The notes below the pieces were generated by a model. It was not told where the DNA came from, ran no database searches, and worked only from the letters and a program-made list of their open reading frames with translations. A program made the position numbers and the translations under genes. A stretch of DNA of 64,000 bases from Hondaea fermentalgiana (lineage: Eukaryota; Sar; Bigyra; Thraustochytrida; Thraustochytriidae), in the NCBI GenBank assembly GCA_014084085.1, contig NPFB01000012.1:483161-547160 (forward strand). Direction: 5' to 3'. This document shows positions 19,344-28,965 of the stretch, piece by piece. Numbering within the stretch: position 1 is the stretch's first letter; each line of letters begins with the position of its first letter.

Positions 19344-19723
19344 TCGGGCCCGACCTCGGCCTCGGCGGCGGCGGCGACACGGCGCCCGCGCCGCTGCGCC
19401 GTGCCGCCCCGAGGCGAGAGGAAAGAAGGGAAAGCCCCGGAGGAGGAGGCGGAGTGACGTGCACCTGGCCAAGAGCGAGGAGGAGAAGCTCAGCATGGAG
19501 GTCGACGAGGCGCGGCCTCTGGCTTCTCTGGCTGCTGAGCGAGGCTGGCTGGCCGCTGGCTCGCTCGCTCGACCGACCGATCGCGCTTCGGGGGATGCGA
19601 AGAGCTTCGAGGAGTGAGGGAATGGAGGGACGAATGAACTGACGAAAAGAACTCGCACGTTTGCTCGTGTGCAAATGGATAATTTGGTTTTGCGCAGCGT
19701 TGTGAGCAGGACCCCGGCAAAAG

Positions 19724-20474
19724 ATGTCCGGCTCGGTCAAACGCGACTATGACTACTTGTTCAAGGTAAGTGAGAGTAAACCCGAGCGCCGCGCAAGGGC
19801 AACACGACGATAAAAACACACAACAGGGGGAAAGACAAGGAAAAGACAAACTAACCTTGACCCGGACACGCACTTTTACTTTTATCCAAATCTAGCTGGT
19901 CCTGATCGGGGATAGCGGCGTGGGAAAGTCATGTCTGCTGCTCCGATTCGCAGACGACAGCTTTACAGAGTCGTACATTAGCACGATTGGCGTAGACTTC
20001 CGGTTCCGAACCGTCCGGGTGGACGACAAATACGTCAAGCTGCAAATCTGGGATACTGCTGGCCAGGAGCGCTTCCGCACCATCACCAGCGCGTACTACC
20101 GGGGCGCAGACGGAATCATTATGGTGTACGATGTTACAAACCAAGAATCATTCGACCATGTACAAGACTGGCTGCAAGAAGTCAACCGATACTCGAACGA
20201 AGGCACGTGTAAATTGCTCATTGGCAACAAGAGCGACCGCGAGGACAAGAAGATTTCCACGCAGCAAGGCGAAGAGTTTGCCCAAAAGCTCGGCATGCCT
20301 TTTCTCGAGACCAGCGCCAAGACAGCCTCCAACGTTGAGGCCGCCTTTTTGGCCATGGCTGCCGAGCTGATCAAGGCGCGTGACGAGGCCGGCGCCGGCG
20401 CCGGTGGGCCGGAGCCGCGAAACGTCGTCATTGGGGACACTGGCGATGACGGCAAGGTCGGTTGCTGCAAGTAA
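19724..20474 (+). CDS. Rab1/Ypt1-type small GTPase (one intron)
   Basis: A 206-residue Rab GTPase assembled from two exons, 19724-19765 and 19896-20474, with a GTAAGT...TCTAG intron of 130 bases. Exon 1 encodes [14 protein letters not shown] and exon 2 continues [12 protein letters not shown], the P-loop. Further markers are the effector switch STIGVDF, the switch [14 protein letters not shown], the specificity motif GNKSD and ETSAK. YDYLFKL at the N-terminus, [10 protein letters not shown] and the double Cys near the end (VGCCK, for geranylgeranylation) are closest to Rab1/Ypt1. Rab1 controls ER-to-Golgi vesicle transport. The intron falls directly before the first beta-strand of the G domain. 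The Gly/Ala-rich hypervariable tail is longer than in yeast. Confidence 0.93.
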
Positions 20475-20961
20475 ATTCCTTGATCGATGATCTTCCTTTT
20501 TCACCCCTTTTTGCATCTGCTGCCGGCCTGCCCACCCAAGACACATGACAAAGAACCTAGCGTCCGCTGCCAGCGATGACGCAAAGGAGGCTCGCCGCCT
20601 GGGCATCTTTCGTGAAGCTAAATGAGGAAAGTCAAGCTTGTTTCACATTTCAATTCTTCTCAGCATCTGGGTGACTGTTGTAAAAAGTACTGTCGAAGGC
20701 AACAAAAGAGCGATAAAACAGCGACACCGCCTGCTTCTCTTTGCCGTCGACCCCTTTCTTGTCTCACCAACGTCGTCTATAGAATTGTGCGCGTGTTTGC
20801 AACCTGTACACGCGCAAATTCCATATGAGCTCTGCTTCTGGTGTCGTCGGACTTGCGCGAGTAAAAGGACGACACGCGCAGCTTCTTCCTCACCATTTAT
20901 AGGAGCTCTACTCTTGATATCCTCGTCCCGCCCATGACATCTGTTTTCCATGTCCGCCACT
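20475..20961. other. Intergenic, convergent gene ends
   Basis: This gap lies between the Rab1 stop and the stop of the PHD-finger gene. No gene or repeat is seen; it presumably holds both 3' untranslated regions. Confidence 0.5.
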
Positions 20962-22749
20962 TTACACGCTGGAAGCATCATTGTATAGCTCTCGCAAACT
21001 TGCCTCGGCACTGCTCGAATAAGACTTCCCATCCTCGTAGTCTGCGTCGACCTCCTCCTCCTCCTTATCATCATCATTGCCATCGCTGTCCTTCTTTACT
21101 CCGCTGCTTTGACGTCCCTTGCGTTTTTCCTTGTTTCGAGTCTTGGACGCCGCGTCGGGGCCAGGGCCAGAATTATCATTTGCCTCCTCCTTTTCACTGT
21201 CCTGGGCGCCTTCATCTTTGAACATTTGCGCCGCAAGCGCACGGTAGTCGACTTTCGGTCGCTGACGCTTAAAGTCAAGCACCAGTGAGGACTCTTGGGC
21301 ATCCATCGCGTCGTCTTCCTCGTCGCTTTCAGCCTCGTCCAGCTCTTCTTCATCATCAGTATCAAACGACTCATCGGAAGACGAACCTTCCGAGTTGAAA
21401 GAGTGCGTGTCCCATGCAGCCTTGGCTGCAACCTTGGGTTTGCGGATGCGCCGCCCACTTCGCCGCGACCGCTTGGCATCAATGGTCTCTGCTTCAGCGG
21501 CGTCGAGCTTGGCCAACTCCGCCATCGTAAAGGAAGGAGGATACACCTCTCGCCAGTCGTCAAAGTCCGTGTCGAACACTGCATTAATCTCATTCAAACC
21601 CTCGAGCATACACGTGCAGCGACGGCAAAACCAGTCGTCGTCGTCCTCCTTGAGCTCCTCGTCCGAAATGACCGGATCGCAGCAGTCCTGATGAAACGCT
21701 TTGTTGCAGCCCTCCAGGTCGCACATGACGATATCATTCGTTTCGTCGTTCGAATCGCCACCATGGCATTTGGAGCACAAGATATGCTCAAAGGAGAGGC
21801 CGTCGTCATCAGGTTCGCGTAGAGCGGCTTCTTGCTTGGCGTCGTCTCCCTCCATAAGGTCACGAAGCAGCGCGTGGATCTTGGCTTTGATAGCCACCAC
21901 CTTGCGCCGCGCAGCCGCGAGCTCCTTCTCGGGCCGCATCTTTTCCAGGTTGGCGCTTCGCCACCCTTCGCGCTCGTACGTCTCGAGCATGGTGTGCTCA
22001 AAGCTAATCTGCCTCAGGGCGTCGCGTAGGCGCACGAAAAAGGGACGCCATGTCAGGCTCTGTTTGATTTCTTGCAAAAGACTGCGCTTCGGCCCTTTCT
22101 TCTTCTCCGTCGGCGCCACAACGCCCGGTCCAGAAGACGAGGAGGAAGAGGATGAAGAAGTTGACGACACTTGCGTCGCTCCCAACGCTGTCTGCAACGG
22201 TGGTGAGGGTACCTGCTCGGCCCCAGACTCTTGATGTAGGGTGGCGTCATCATCAAGGTCTGATTTAGGAACCACGGCGCTCGTCATCATAGCTTCATGG
22301 GACGGGCTGAAAATTCCTTCGCGTTTCGTGAGCCAGCTGTCGCCATCTACGCGGATCTTTTTCCGTCGCAGCCGCATCGGTGAGGCGTCCTCGTTCTCTG
22401 TGCGCTTTAGCCCCTTGCGCCCTGGTCCCGTCTTGACCATTATTTCTGTCTTCTTTTTGTCTTCGAGGGGTTGCTCCTTGTTTCGTCCCCGTCGAGTCTC
22501 TCGCTCCGTCCCTTTCTTTACGTCTTCTTGCGTGTCGTGCGCCGCCGTTCTCTGCTCGCTTGTTCGTCGTGCGTCATGACGGTTTGGGCTCGCCATGCGA
22601 CCATTCTCCTTCATCTTCTTCTTCTTCTTCGGGTCGAGGCGCTGCTTTTTTTCTTCTTGGACCTGCTGCGGCTCCTGTTTCAAGTTCTGCTGCTCTCTCT
22701 TGGGCATCGTTCGACGCGTGGTCTGCCGCGAGCTCGTCCTGCCTGCCAT
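20962..22749 (-). CDS. PHD-finger nuclear protein
   Basis: A 595-residue protein with one PHD zinc finger at about 325-380. It opens with CSKC, continues with MCDLEGC and FHQDCC, and closes with WFCRRCTC, giving the Cys4-His-Cys3 set. The finger is closest in style to those of plant HAT3.1/PRHA proteins, but no homeodomain follows. N-terminal to it are a long basic region with several KKKK/RRK clusters (nuclear localisation), a poly-Ser run near 198-206 and a helical section (WRPFFVRLRDALRQISFEH). The C-terminal 170 residues are strongly acidic with a basic SGRRIRKPKVAAK patch. PHD fingers read histone H3 tails, so a chromatin role is likely. The target mark cannot be told from sequence alone. 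Confidence 0.85.
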   Translation of the reverse strand: MAGRTSSRQTTRRTMPKREQQNLKQEPQQVQEEKKQRLDPKKKKKMKENGRMASPNRHDARRTSEQRTAAHDTQEDVKKGTERETRRGRNKEQPLEDKKKTEIMVKTGPGRKGLKRTENEDASPMRLRRKKIRVDGDSWLTKREGIFSPSHEAMMTSAVVPKSDLDDDATLHQESGAEQVPSPPLQTALGATQVSSTSSSSSSSSSGPGVVAPTEKKKGPKRSLLQEIKQSLTWRPFFVRLRDALRQISFEHTMLETYEREGWRSANLEKMRPEKELAAARRKVVAIKAKIHALLRDLMEGDDAKQEAALREPDDDGLSFEHILCSKCHGGDSNDETNDIVMCDLEGCNKAFHQDCCDPVISDEELKEDDDDWFCRRCTCMLEGLNEINAVFDTDFDDWREVYPPSFTMAELAKLDAAEAETIDAKRSRRSGRRIRKPKVAAKAAWDTHSFNSEGSSSDESFDTDDEEELDEAESDEEDDAMDAQESSLVLDFKRQRPKVDYRALAAQMFKDEGAQDSEKEEANDNSGPGPDAASKTRNKEKRKGRQSSGVKKDSDGNDDDKEEEEVDADYEDGKSYSSSAEASLRELYNDASSV

Positions 22750-23245
22750 CGTCTTGCAAGAGCCTCGGCTCTTTTACTCCTGGATTGCGCGATTGGAACT
22801 GGCATCCGACCGCCGCAGCCGCTGACAACAATCATTGCCATAAATGAACGAGCGTCAACAAATTCGCGCTGGCTGCTCCGGAAGAGAGAGGACATCACAA
22901 CGAACGGAGGAGGTTCAAAGCACTGACAGAAAGGATGGTGGACGTTCAAAGATGGGTGAGAAACCAAGAGAGAACGAGTAAATGTGAAGAAGTAGTAGAA
23001 GAAGTAGAAGAAGAAGCATGACAGCGATATTCGACACTGCAATGTAATCCGATGCTTTCATTCATTCTTTCTTTCTCGTTTGTTTCCGATTGTTTCTTTC
23101 GTTGTAAAGGAGCAATCCGGCTGCTACGCACCTCCATTACAAAAAAACGTAAGGCGAAGAATAAATCTTAGATAGAATAATAGGAGAGAGAGTCAAATCG
23201 TACATGGTCATGAGCGCAAGGGATCAGCGCCTCTGTTCGGTCGTT
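22750..23245. other. Intergenic upstream of PHD gene
   Basis: This gap lies between the PHD-gene start and the stop of the next minus-strand gene. It should contain the PHD-gene promoter. It is AT-richer with GAAGTA-type short repeats near 22988-23015. No gene is seen. Confidence 0.45.
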
Positions 23246-23779
23246 TTAGGTAACCATAGACACAGCCGCAGCAGCCGAAGTAGCAGCGCTGGGGCCGTTC
23301 CACGCACGTTGAAGGTCGATAAAGCGATGAGAGCCATCTACAAGTACAGCTGCTTCAAGCAGCTGCTTCTTGCGCCAATACTCCTGACCTAGCCAGTACG
23401 TCATGGTCTGAGCAGCTTCATCAGTTGCAGCAAAGGGCTGCATCTGCTTCCAAACGACCTCGAGCTCCTCTACGCAAAAACGAAGCTGCTCGAGGGTCTC
23501 CTCCGCACGGCGGACAAGTGCTGCCACGAGTTTTGGCAAAAGCTCTGCGTAAATATCCACAACGCTCGATGCATGGTCTGCACCTGCACCTGCACCTGCA
23601 CTGTTGTCCGCTGTAGCAGGTCGCGCAAAAGGCCCCGGCAGCGGCAGTCCGAGGTCCTGGTATTTGCGCGCCGTCTCGAGGCGCTGCAGCACCGCCACGA
23701 GCGAGTCGAGGAGCTGCGACCCGCGAGTCTCCACTCCATTGAAGCGCTCTCGGAGCCTGCTGACTGCGCGCGAGCTCAT
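23246..23779 (-). CDS. C1orf109/AIRIM-like ribosome maturation factor
   Basis: A 177-residue, mostly helical protein. The C-terminal half contains LVRRAEETLEQLRFCVEEL, TMTYWLGQEYWRKKQLLEAAV and IDLQRAWNGPS. The order of these blocks resembles human C1orf109 (AIRIM), in which a helical YEQ-type segment, a W...E..YRKSYL.K..LL segment and a final AW motif occur in the same order. In animals AIRIM is part of the 55LCC AAA-ATPase complex acting in late 60S maturation. Assignment is by remembered pattern, not by alignment, so it is moderate. ATG 23779 is preferred since the extension to 24040 overlaps the divergent gene and is low-complexity. It shares a 170-base divergent promoter with the NCA2-like gene. 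Confidence 0.5.
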   Translation of the reverse strand: MSSRAVSRLRERFNGVETRGSQLLDSLVAVLQRLETARKYQDLGLPLPGPFARPATADNSAGAGAGADHASSVVDIYAELLPKLVAALVRRAEETLEQLRFCVEELEVVWKQMQPFAATDEAAQTMTYWLGQEYWRKKQLLEAAVLVDGSHRFIDLQRAWNGPSAATSAAAAVSMVT

Positions 23780-23949
23780 GCTTGCAGCGCTCGTCCGTCG
23801 CGCCGGACCTGCCTCCCCCGGTTCGCGCGAGCCGGCCTGCGTCCGCGCGTGCCGCACGCGCGCGAGTTGAAGTAAAGGGGTCTGCTGCCTGAAAAATAGC
23901 GACCTCGCTCCGAGCTCCAGACCCGGAGCGGCTGGTCCGCTGGCTCGCC
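23780..23949. promoter_or_regulatory. Compact divergent promoter, 170 bases
   Basis: Two head-to-head start codons (23779 minus, 23950 plus) are separated by 170 bases, so both promoters and leaders must overlap here. No TATA box is obvious. The position follows from the gene calls; shared regulation is inference. Confidence 0.5.
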
Positions 23950-25809
23950 ATGGAGCGCGAGGCCGCGGCGCGGGTGCTCGAGGCGCTCGAGCAGAGGCAA
24001 TCGCCGCCACTCTTGGCTCGTCGCCTCGCAACGCTGGCACCCAAGGCCTCCTGGGTCAGATTCGTCGAGGCCCAACGCGGCATCGCGCGCGACGAGGCCC
24101 ACGAAGACGAACACGAAAACGGGCACGAGGACGAGCACAAGCAGCACGGGACTTTTCGCAGCAGCCTTTATCGACGAAGAGGGGGGCGAGGAAAGGGAAC
24201 GCAAATTTTGGACGAGGATGACGCTCTCGAACGGGCCGTCGTTGGCATGCAACATCGCGTGAGCATGTCGATATGGGCAGCTGTCCTGGTTTGCGAACTT
24301 ACAAGCCTCAAGACGTTTCTGTGTGGCGTGCTTGATGTAGGATCTGCGCAGCTTGGATTCTGGCGCGACATTGCGGAGAGGCCCATGCGAAGCTCAATTT
24401 TGCGCATGGCTGCGCGCCCAGTGCCTGATCTCGACGCTCTCGAAGTATCCCTGCTCGTACTGATGGAGGCTCTCGGGGACTGCGAGCTCGCGCTCCGTAG
24501 GATTGCACAGCATTGGGCACAAGCCTCGCCGCGTCGTAGACGTAGCATTGTACGGCGCATTCTCATCCTTGAGCTGCGAATTTGCAAGCTCGATGGCGTC
24601 TCGGGGTCAGGAGTTGGCGATGCTGAAAAGCAACTTGCGTGCCTTGAATCGCATGTACCCTTTGTTCGTCGCACACTTCCGCAATGCGTTACGCGCTTCA
24701 TGGAGAGGTGCTCGCAAAAGACCCATATTCCTCGCTGGTGGCGCTATCGGTGGCCGGAGCTCGTGATTGCCGCGAGCGTTGGGACCGCATTCGCCTATCT
24801 AGCCTGGAATGGTAATGTACATACATGGCTGGACAGTGCGAGTCTAGCTCGCCGAGGTATCGCCCCAGGCACAGGCAGCGCTAGCGCAGCAGGTACAGGA
24901 GTGGTGCCCGCTGGAAAGGCTGGCATTCGCGCTTTGTTACAGCCTGCAACATGGTCGGCGCTCTGGATCACGTGCCGCGACAAGGCATCGGCTTGGATCA
25001 ATAAAAAGATCCTTACACACGTGACGTCGCCGACGCAAAATCTGATCAATGAACTCATCAACTTTCGCGAACTCGAAGCACGCATTGAAATCTTTAACAA
25101 GGACGATGAGCTCGCACTCAACGAGTGCCAGCTGCGTTTGCAGGAACTCTTTGCCGCAGAGACGGCGCAGCGCGCTGCATCCAAGTCCCCTTCTGCTGCT
25201 GCACTGCCGCCAAATGCAGCCACGGCGCGGCTTTCGGGAAAAGATCTCGCGCAGTTCACTTCTGCGCATGAAGCATTCGTACGAAACCCGCACCGCGCAA
25301 TCCTTGGCGGGACTCGAGCAATGCGACCGCTCTTGGTAAACTTGTACTTTGTCAAGGCCGAAATCTACTATGTGCTCAAGGCGATGCACGTGCTGAATCG
25401 CGGTTCGAATTTTCACTTTGAGATGATGGCGATGGTGCCGGCGATTTTAGCTTTTCGCGGTATTTTTCGTGGTCTGCGGACGCTCCTCTTTTCCGGAGGT
25501 CGACACAAGATCTCTCGCAGCGGGCATGCTATTGCAAAGCGTCTACAATACACTTTGCGGGACCTCGAGCAGCTCGCTAATCGAGGAGCCCACATTGGAG
25601 ACGAAGCGGCTAGTCTTGGGCGCTTCCTCATGCTTTCCCACCAATTGCAGGTCACTGTGGCAGAGCATCTCGAACCTACAATGCACACGGGTGAGCGTCT
25701 TCGGCTCAAAGCCTTTTGGCGCGCGCTCGCGTCCTTTTCCGCCACGACCCATGCTCACGATGGCCTTTTGGGACGCTTCCTCATGGTTCTTGATGATCCT
25801 GCACCCTGA
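23950..25809 (+). CDS. NCA2/DGS1-like mitochondrial membrane protein
   Basis: A 619-residue protein. The C-terminal 250 residues match the NCA2 family pattern: LINELINFRELEARIEIF, then NPHRAILGGTRAMRPLLV, then KAEIYYVLKAMHVL and FHFEMMAMVPAILAFRGIF. The family includes yeast Nca2, needed for expression of mitochondrial ATP synthase subunits, and plant DGS1, a mitochondrial outer-membrane protein tied to galactolipid and alternative-oxidase phenotypes. A probable transmembrane segment lies at about 275-290 (WPELVIAASVGTAFAYLAW) and another hydrophobic span lies in the VPAILAF segment. The N-terminal half is poorly conserved. A His/Glu/Asp-rich insertion lies around 50-65. ATG 23950 is the first in frame. 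Confidence 0.75.
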   Translation: MEREAAARVLEALEQRQSPPLLARRLATLAPKASWVRFVEAQRGIARDEAHEDEHENGHEDEHKQHGTFRSSLYRRRGGRGKGTQILDEDDALERAVVGMQHRVSMSIWAAVLVCELTSLKTFLCGVLDVGSAQLGFWRDIAERPMRSSILRMAARPVPDLDALEVSLLVLMEALGDCELALRRIAQHWAQASPRRRRSIVRRILILELRICKLDGVSGSGVGDAEKQLACLESHVPFVRRTLPQCVTRFMERCSQKTHIPRWWRYRWPELVIAASVGTAFAYLAWNGNVHTWLDSASLARRGIAPGTGSASAAGTGVVPAGKAGIRALLQPATWSALWITCRDKASAWINKKILTHVTSPTQNLINELINFRELEARIEIFNKDDELALNECQLRLQELFAAETAQRAASKSPSAAALPPNAATARLSGKDLAQFTSAHEAFVRNPHRAILGGTRAMRPLLVNLYFVKAEIYYVLKAMHVLNRGSNFHFEMMAMVPAILAFRGIFRGLRTLLFSGGRHKISRSGHAIAKRLQYTLRDLEQLANRGAHIGDEAASLGRFLMLSHQLQVTVAEHLEPTMHTGERLRLKAFWRALASFSATTHAHDGLLGRFLMVLDDPAP

Positions 25810-26600
25810 GGCCTTGGACCGAATGTGAATTCCGATGAGATGACTTGTCCTCACAGTCCGAGTGCATCCAATGAAATGAGCTCAGAGTGCAAGGCGGTCA
25901 CGTTTTCGACGTGGAAAGGAAAGCAACTTCTTTTTTCTCCGGATAAAACGCTCTCATCGCTTCAAAAGAAAGAGACGACAATTGTGTAAACTTGTACGGG
26001 CGCAACCCAATCACTTCCACATCTTCGCGGAAGCCGAAGTCTCGGTTTACGCAACTCAAAGCAAGCATTTGCATGTGCAGGAAATTCTCACCGCATTATC
26101 CGGACCGAGCGGCGCGCGTGCTGGGAAGCATCTGCAACTGCGCTAACTTTAGCAGTGACAGTATACAACTTCTTCTTACGTAAGCTTGGCGTGATACGAC
26201 AATTTCCAGCAAGCGTGGCGCACCCTCTGTCTGCGCAGGACTCGCCAACTTGCCATGGATGATCGCAGCGGGCCTGTGTGCAAATTTTGGAAGGCCATTT
26301 GGTCTCGCTCATTGAATACCGCCGATTAACGCCGATTGCGCAAAAAAGCAGCAAAAGCAAATCGAAGCAAAGCAAAGCAAAGCAATTCTCGAATCTCGCA
26401 GAGCGACATCTCGCCTTGGCGGGCTGGACGTACGCAGAGGGCGTCGAACAGCACAGCGCGTGCCGAGCTGAGCTGAGTCGAGACCAAAGGATCTGAGTGC
26501 GTGCTGCTCGTAGTCGCACACAAGGAAGGAGGAAAAGAGGCAAGCAAGCAAGCAAGCAAGCAAGCGATAGATTGGTTGACAGATAGTCTTGAGATTGATC
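25810..26600. other. Intergenic upstream of the dioxygenase gene
   Basis: No gene recognised. An AAGC-rich stretch lies near 26350-26385 and a CAAG run at 26540-26565. Minus-strand open frames across here are extensions of an antisense shadow of the next gene. Confidence 0.45.
26540..26565. repeat. CAAG tetranucleotide microsatellite in the 5' leader
   Basis: Six CAAG units lie about 35 bases upstream of the dioxygenase ATG at 26601. They are almost certainly transcribed in its 5' leader. Confidence 0.8.
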
Positions 26601-27920
26601 ATGGCAGGCCTCGTGCGGACGGCCGCGGCGGCGCGCAGACCGCTCGCGGGCGCTGCTCGGGCGCAATGGACCGTGCGTCAGCAGCCGCAGCAACGGCGGG
26701 CGCTCTCGATGGCCATTAAGCAGGCGAGCGCCGTGGATGCGGACGGTGTCGTGCGGGTTTCGTTCGCGGACGGCCACGAGTCGAGCTTCCACCCGGTCTG
26801 GCTCAAGGATCACAACCCAGACACGCTGCACCCTACATCGCTCCAGCGGCAGCTCGACTCGGCGACTCTCGACCCGGAGACCCCGCTTCCCGACGAGGTT
26901 TCCGTCGTCGACAATGGTGCCCGTGTCCAGGTTGCGTGGGCTGCCGATGGGGAACGCATTACCTTTGACGCAGACTTTTTGCGACGCCACTGCTACGACG
27001 CGTCGGCGCTCGCCGAGCGACATGAGCGGCTCGCAAAGATGCGCACGCCATGGGCCAGCAAAGACCTGCCCAAGGAAGCCGTCACCCGCGTGACTGGCGC
27101 AGACCTCGCGAGCTCGGATGATGCCCTTCGCAAGGTGCTGCAGGCGCTTGTCAAGGACGGTGTGACCATTGTTACGGACATGCCTTCGTCCATTGATGAG
27201 ACGGAAGCTATTGTCCGGCGCATTGGTCCGCCGCGCGAGACCTTTTACGGCGGCATGTGGGACACGGCTCCCAAGGCTGAGGGTGAGGTAAACGACACCG
27301 CGTACACCAAGGATGCTCTTCATGGGCACACTGACACCTCGTACCTCTTGGACTCTCCTGGTCTGCAGATCTTCAACTGTGTCGCTCAGAGTGACCCGAC
27401 GACCGAGGATGGCCTCAACCACGAGGGCGAAATCGAGGGTGCAACCAAGCTCGTCGACGGCTTCAAAGTGCTTGACGTGCTCAAGAACGAGTACCCCGAA
27501 ACTTTTGAGTTCTTTGCGACGACCCCGCTCAAGTGGCACTGCATCGAGGATGGTGTCTTTGTCAAGGCGTGGGCTCGCGTGATCGAATTTGAGCCGGGTA
27601 GCACCACGGCCATCAAGCAGTTCCGGTACAACTCGTACGATCTTTCGCCGGTTGATTACCTAGCGCCGGAAAAGGTTCTGGACTATTACAGACACACGAA
27701 GATCATTAACGACCTCTTGCGCGACCCCAAGTACATTTCGTACATGCGCATGAACGTCGGTGAGATGGTTATTATTGACAATCACCGTGTGTGCCACGGT
27801 CGCACGGCATTTTCCGGCTTTCGCAATATGGTTGGCTGTTACATTGGACGCGATGACTGGCTGAGCAAGCTCCGCACTCTTTTACCGGCCGAGGACAACA
27901 CCCTCATCAACGACGAATGA
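26601..27920 (+). CDS. Trimethyllysine / gamma-butyrobetaine dioxygenase-like protein (carnitine synthesis)
   Basis: A 439-residue Fe(II)/2-oxoglutarate dioxygenase of the TauD/BBOX superfamily. The iron ligands are visible: His243 and Asp245 in HGHTDTSY, and the distal His399 in NHRVCHGRTAF, followed by the Arg that holds 2-oxoglutarate. The N-terminal domain has FHPVWLKDHNPDTLH and LQRQLDSATLD, aligning with WLRDHC and the following LDT segment of animal trimethyllysine hydroxylase. The Cys ligands of the structural zinc seen in BBOX1/TMLHE are absent. Residues 1-35 (Arg/Ala/Gln-rich, no acids) look like a mitochondrial presequence. The enzyme catalyses the first or last hydroxylation of carnitine synthesis; the two cannot be separated here, but the pattern leans to trimethyllysine hydroxylase. 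Confidence 0.85.
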   Translation: MAGLVRTAAAARRPLAGAARAQWTVRQQPQQRRALSMAIKQASAVDADGVVRVSFADGHESSFHPVWLKDHNPDTLHPTSLQRQLDSATLDPETPLPDEVSVVDNGARVQVAWAADGERITFDADFLRRHCYDASALAERHERLAKMRTPWASKDLPKEAVTRVTGADLASSDDALRKVLQALVKDGVTIVTDMPSSIDETEAIVRRIGPPRETFYGGMWDTAPKAEGEVNDTAYTKDALHGHTDTSYLLDSPGLQIFNCVAQSDPTTEDGLNHEGEIEGATKLVDGFKVLDVLKNEYPETFEFFATTPLKWHCIEDGVFVKAWARVIEFEPGSTTAIKQFRYNSYDLSPVDYLAPEKVLDYYRHTKIINDLLRDPKYISYMRMNVGEMVIIDNHRVCHGRTAFSGFRNMVGCYIGRDDWLSKLRTLLPAEDNTLINDE

Positions 27921-28179
27921 GTCAGAAAGCGAGAGTGAGCGAGTGAAGATTGCGTGAGTGAGTGTCAAGTCAACTCGCCCGCAACCTGCAGGTCTGCCTA
28001 CCACAACAAATGAAGAAAAGATGTCCATTTCTCTGCATTGTGTATCTTTGATCAATCGCATCGCTGTAACCGATATCTCTGCGCATGGCATTCACTTCCT
28101 CCTGTGGAATGTATTGATCGCACACCGAGGCTAGCATAGACAGAGGCTAAAACGACGAGAAGCGAGACAAACGCAAAAC

Positions 28180-28638
28180 TTATTCCTCGAATTCGTTGGC
28201 GGGAAAAGCTGAGTCAAAAAGGTGTGTGCATTGCGTGGCAAAGCTCATGGTGCCGGCATAGGTGCTCGGATACAGGTTCACGGAGATCCAATTCCGGAGG
28301 GTTGACTGGCCCACCACTTTGTCGTACGGCAGCCTGTATTCCCATTCGCAAAGCGTTCGGGTTTCTGATGTGGAGACGGAATCCTCCGCGCAGGTCATAA
28401 GACAGCCTAGTTGCCGCGAGATAATCACGTCACTTGCCTGCGCACCCAAGATTGCCATGAGCAGCGCAACAAAATGCAGAAGCGCCGCTAGCCCAGTAAG
28501 GCCGTTGGGGCTGACGGTCCTCCTCCTTGATCTGCCTCTCCATTTCTTCGCCGCGCAAGAGCCTGCGCTCTGAGGTGATCTGCTATCCTTGCAGCCGCCG
28601 TTCCTGCCGCGCCGTGCAGGCGCGAGCCACGACGCCAT
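28180..28638 (-). CDS. Small single-pass membrane protein, unknown
   Basis: A 152-residue protein I do not recognise. Residues 1-45 are strongly basic (Arg/Lys-rich). One hydrophobic helix follows (LTGLAALLHFVALLMAILGA), and the remaining 80 residues hold four Cys and several aromatic residues, ending in an acidic NEFEE. Positive-inside topology would place the C-terminal Cys-containing part in the ER lumen or outside the cell. ATG 28638 is the first in frame, and the gene is divergent from the BART-domain gene, with about 330 bases between starts. The open frame may instead be one exon of a longer gene. Confidence 0.5.
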   Translation of the reverse strand: MASWLAPARRGRNGGCKDSRSPQSAGSCAAKKWRGRSRRRTVSPNGLTGLAALLHFVALLMAILGAQASDVIISRQLGCLMTCAEDSVSTSETRTLCEWEYRLPYDKVVGQSTLRNWISVNLYPSTYAGTMSFATQCTHLFDSAFPANEFEE

Positions 28639-28965
28639 GGCGGCGTCCCGGCCAGCCCTCGGCGCGCGACCAGAGCGGCTGTTGCCAACCTACTTGCTAG
28701 CGGCCCTGTACGTATTGGACTTAGACTCTGGAACTTGGCGAGCCAGTCAACGGCTATTGCGGAGCGAGAGGACTTGAGAGCGCGCGCAGCAATACATGAT
28801 AAACTTGGCGAGACCAAAGCGGGGGTTTGCGTGCGCGCGAGTGCGTAGGCTTCTGCTGTCGCTGACGCCAGCGAGAATATCTTGCCGGGAGCGCAGGCGC
28901 GAGGGAGGAGAGAGAGGAGCAAACAAGGATTGGACGTGCACGAGCTGCAGGCTGCAAGTGGCACC
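28639..28965. other. Divergent promoter region, 327 bases
   Basis: This region lies between the starts of the small membrane protein gene and the BART-domain gene. It must carry both promoters. No repeat or clear motif is seen. Confidence 0.4.

Larger units (their letters stand above)
17659..19723. other. 2 kb region between divergent E2 and Rab1 genes
   Basis: No gene recognised. It holds TTTG (17919-17958), GCGCCT (18079-18122), GGCA (19096-19120) and CCCCGA (19315-19343) repeats. A TATA-like GTATATAAT lies near 18332-18340, far from either start codon. Long frames on both strands in 18700-19700 are Arg/Ala/Pro-rich GC artefacts. A non-coding transcript or untranslated exons cannot be excluded. 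Confidence 0.45.

Noticed and set aside
18716..19642. 308-codon + strand frame before Rab1
   Set aside because: Arg/Ala/Pro-rich translation of GC-rich repeats, overlapped by equally long frames on both strands.
20122..20148. Second intron in Rab1
   Set aside because: The frame runs continuously from P-loop to the terminal Cys pair, so no further intron is needed.
26088..27539. 483-codon minus-strand frame across the dioxygenase
   Set aside because: Antisense shadow of the gene carrying the iron ligands HTD and distal His.
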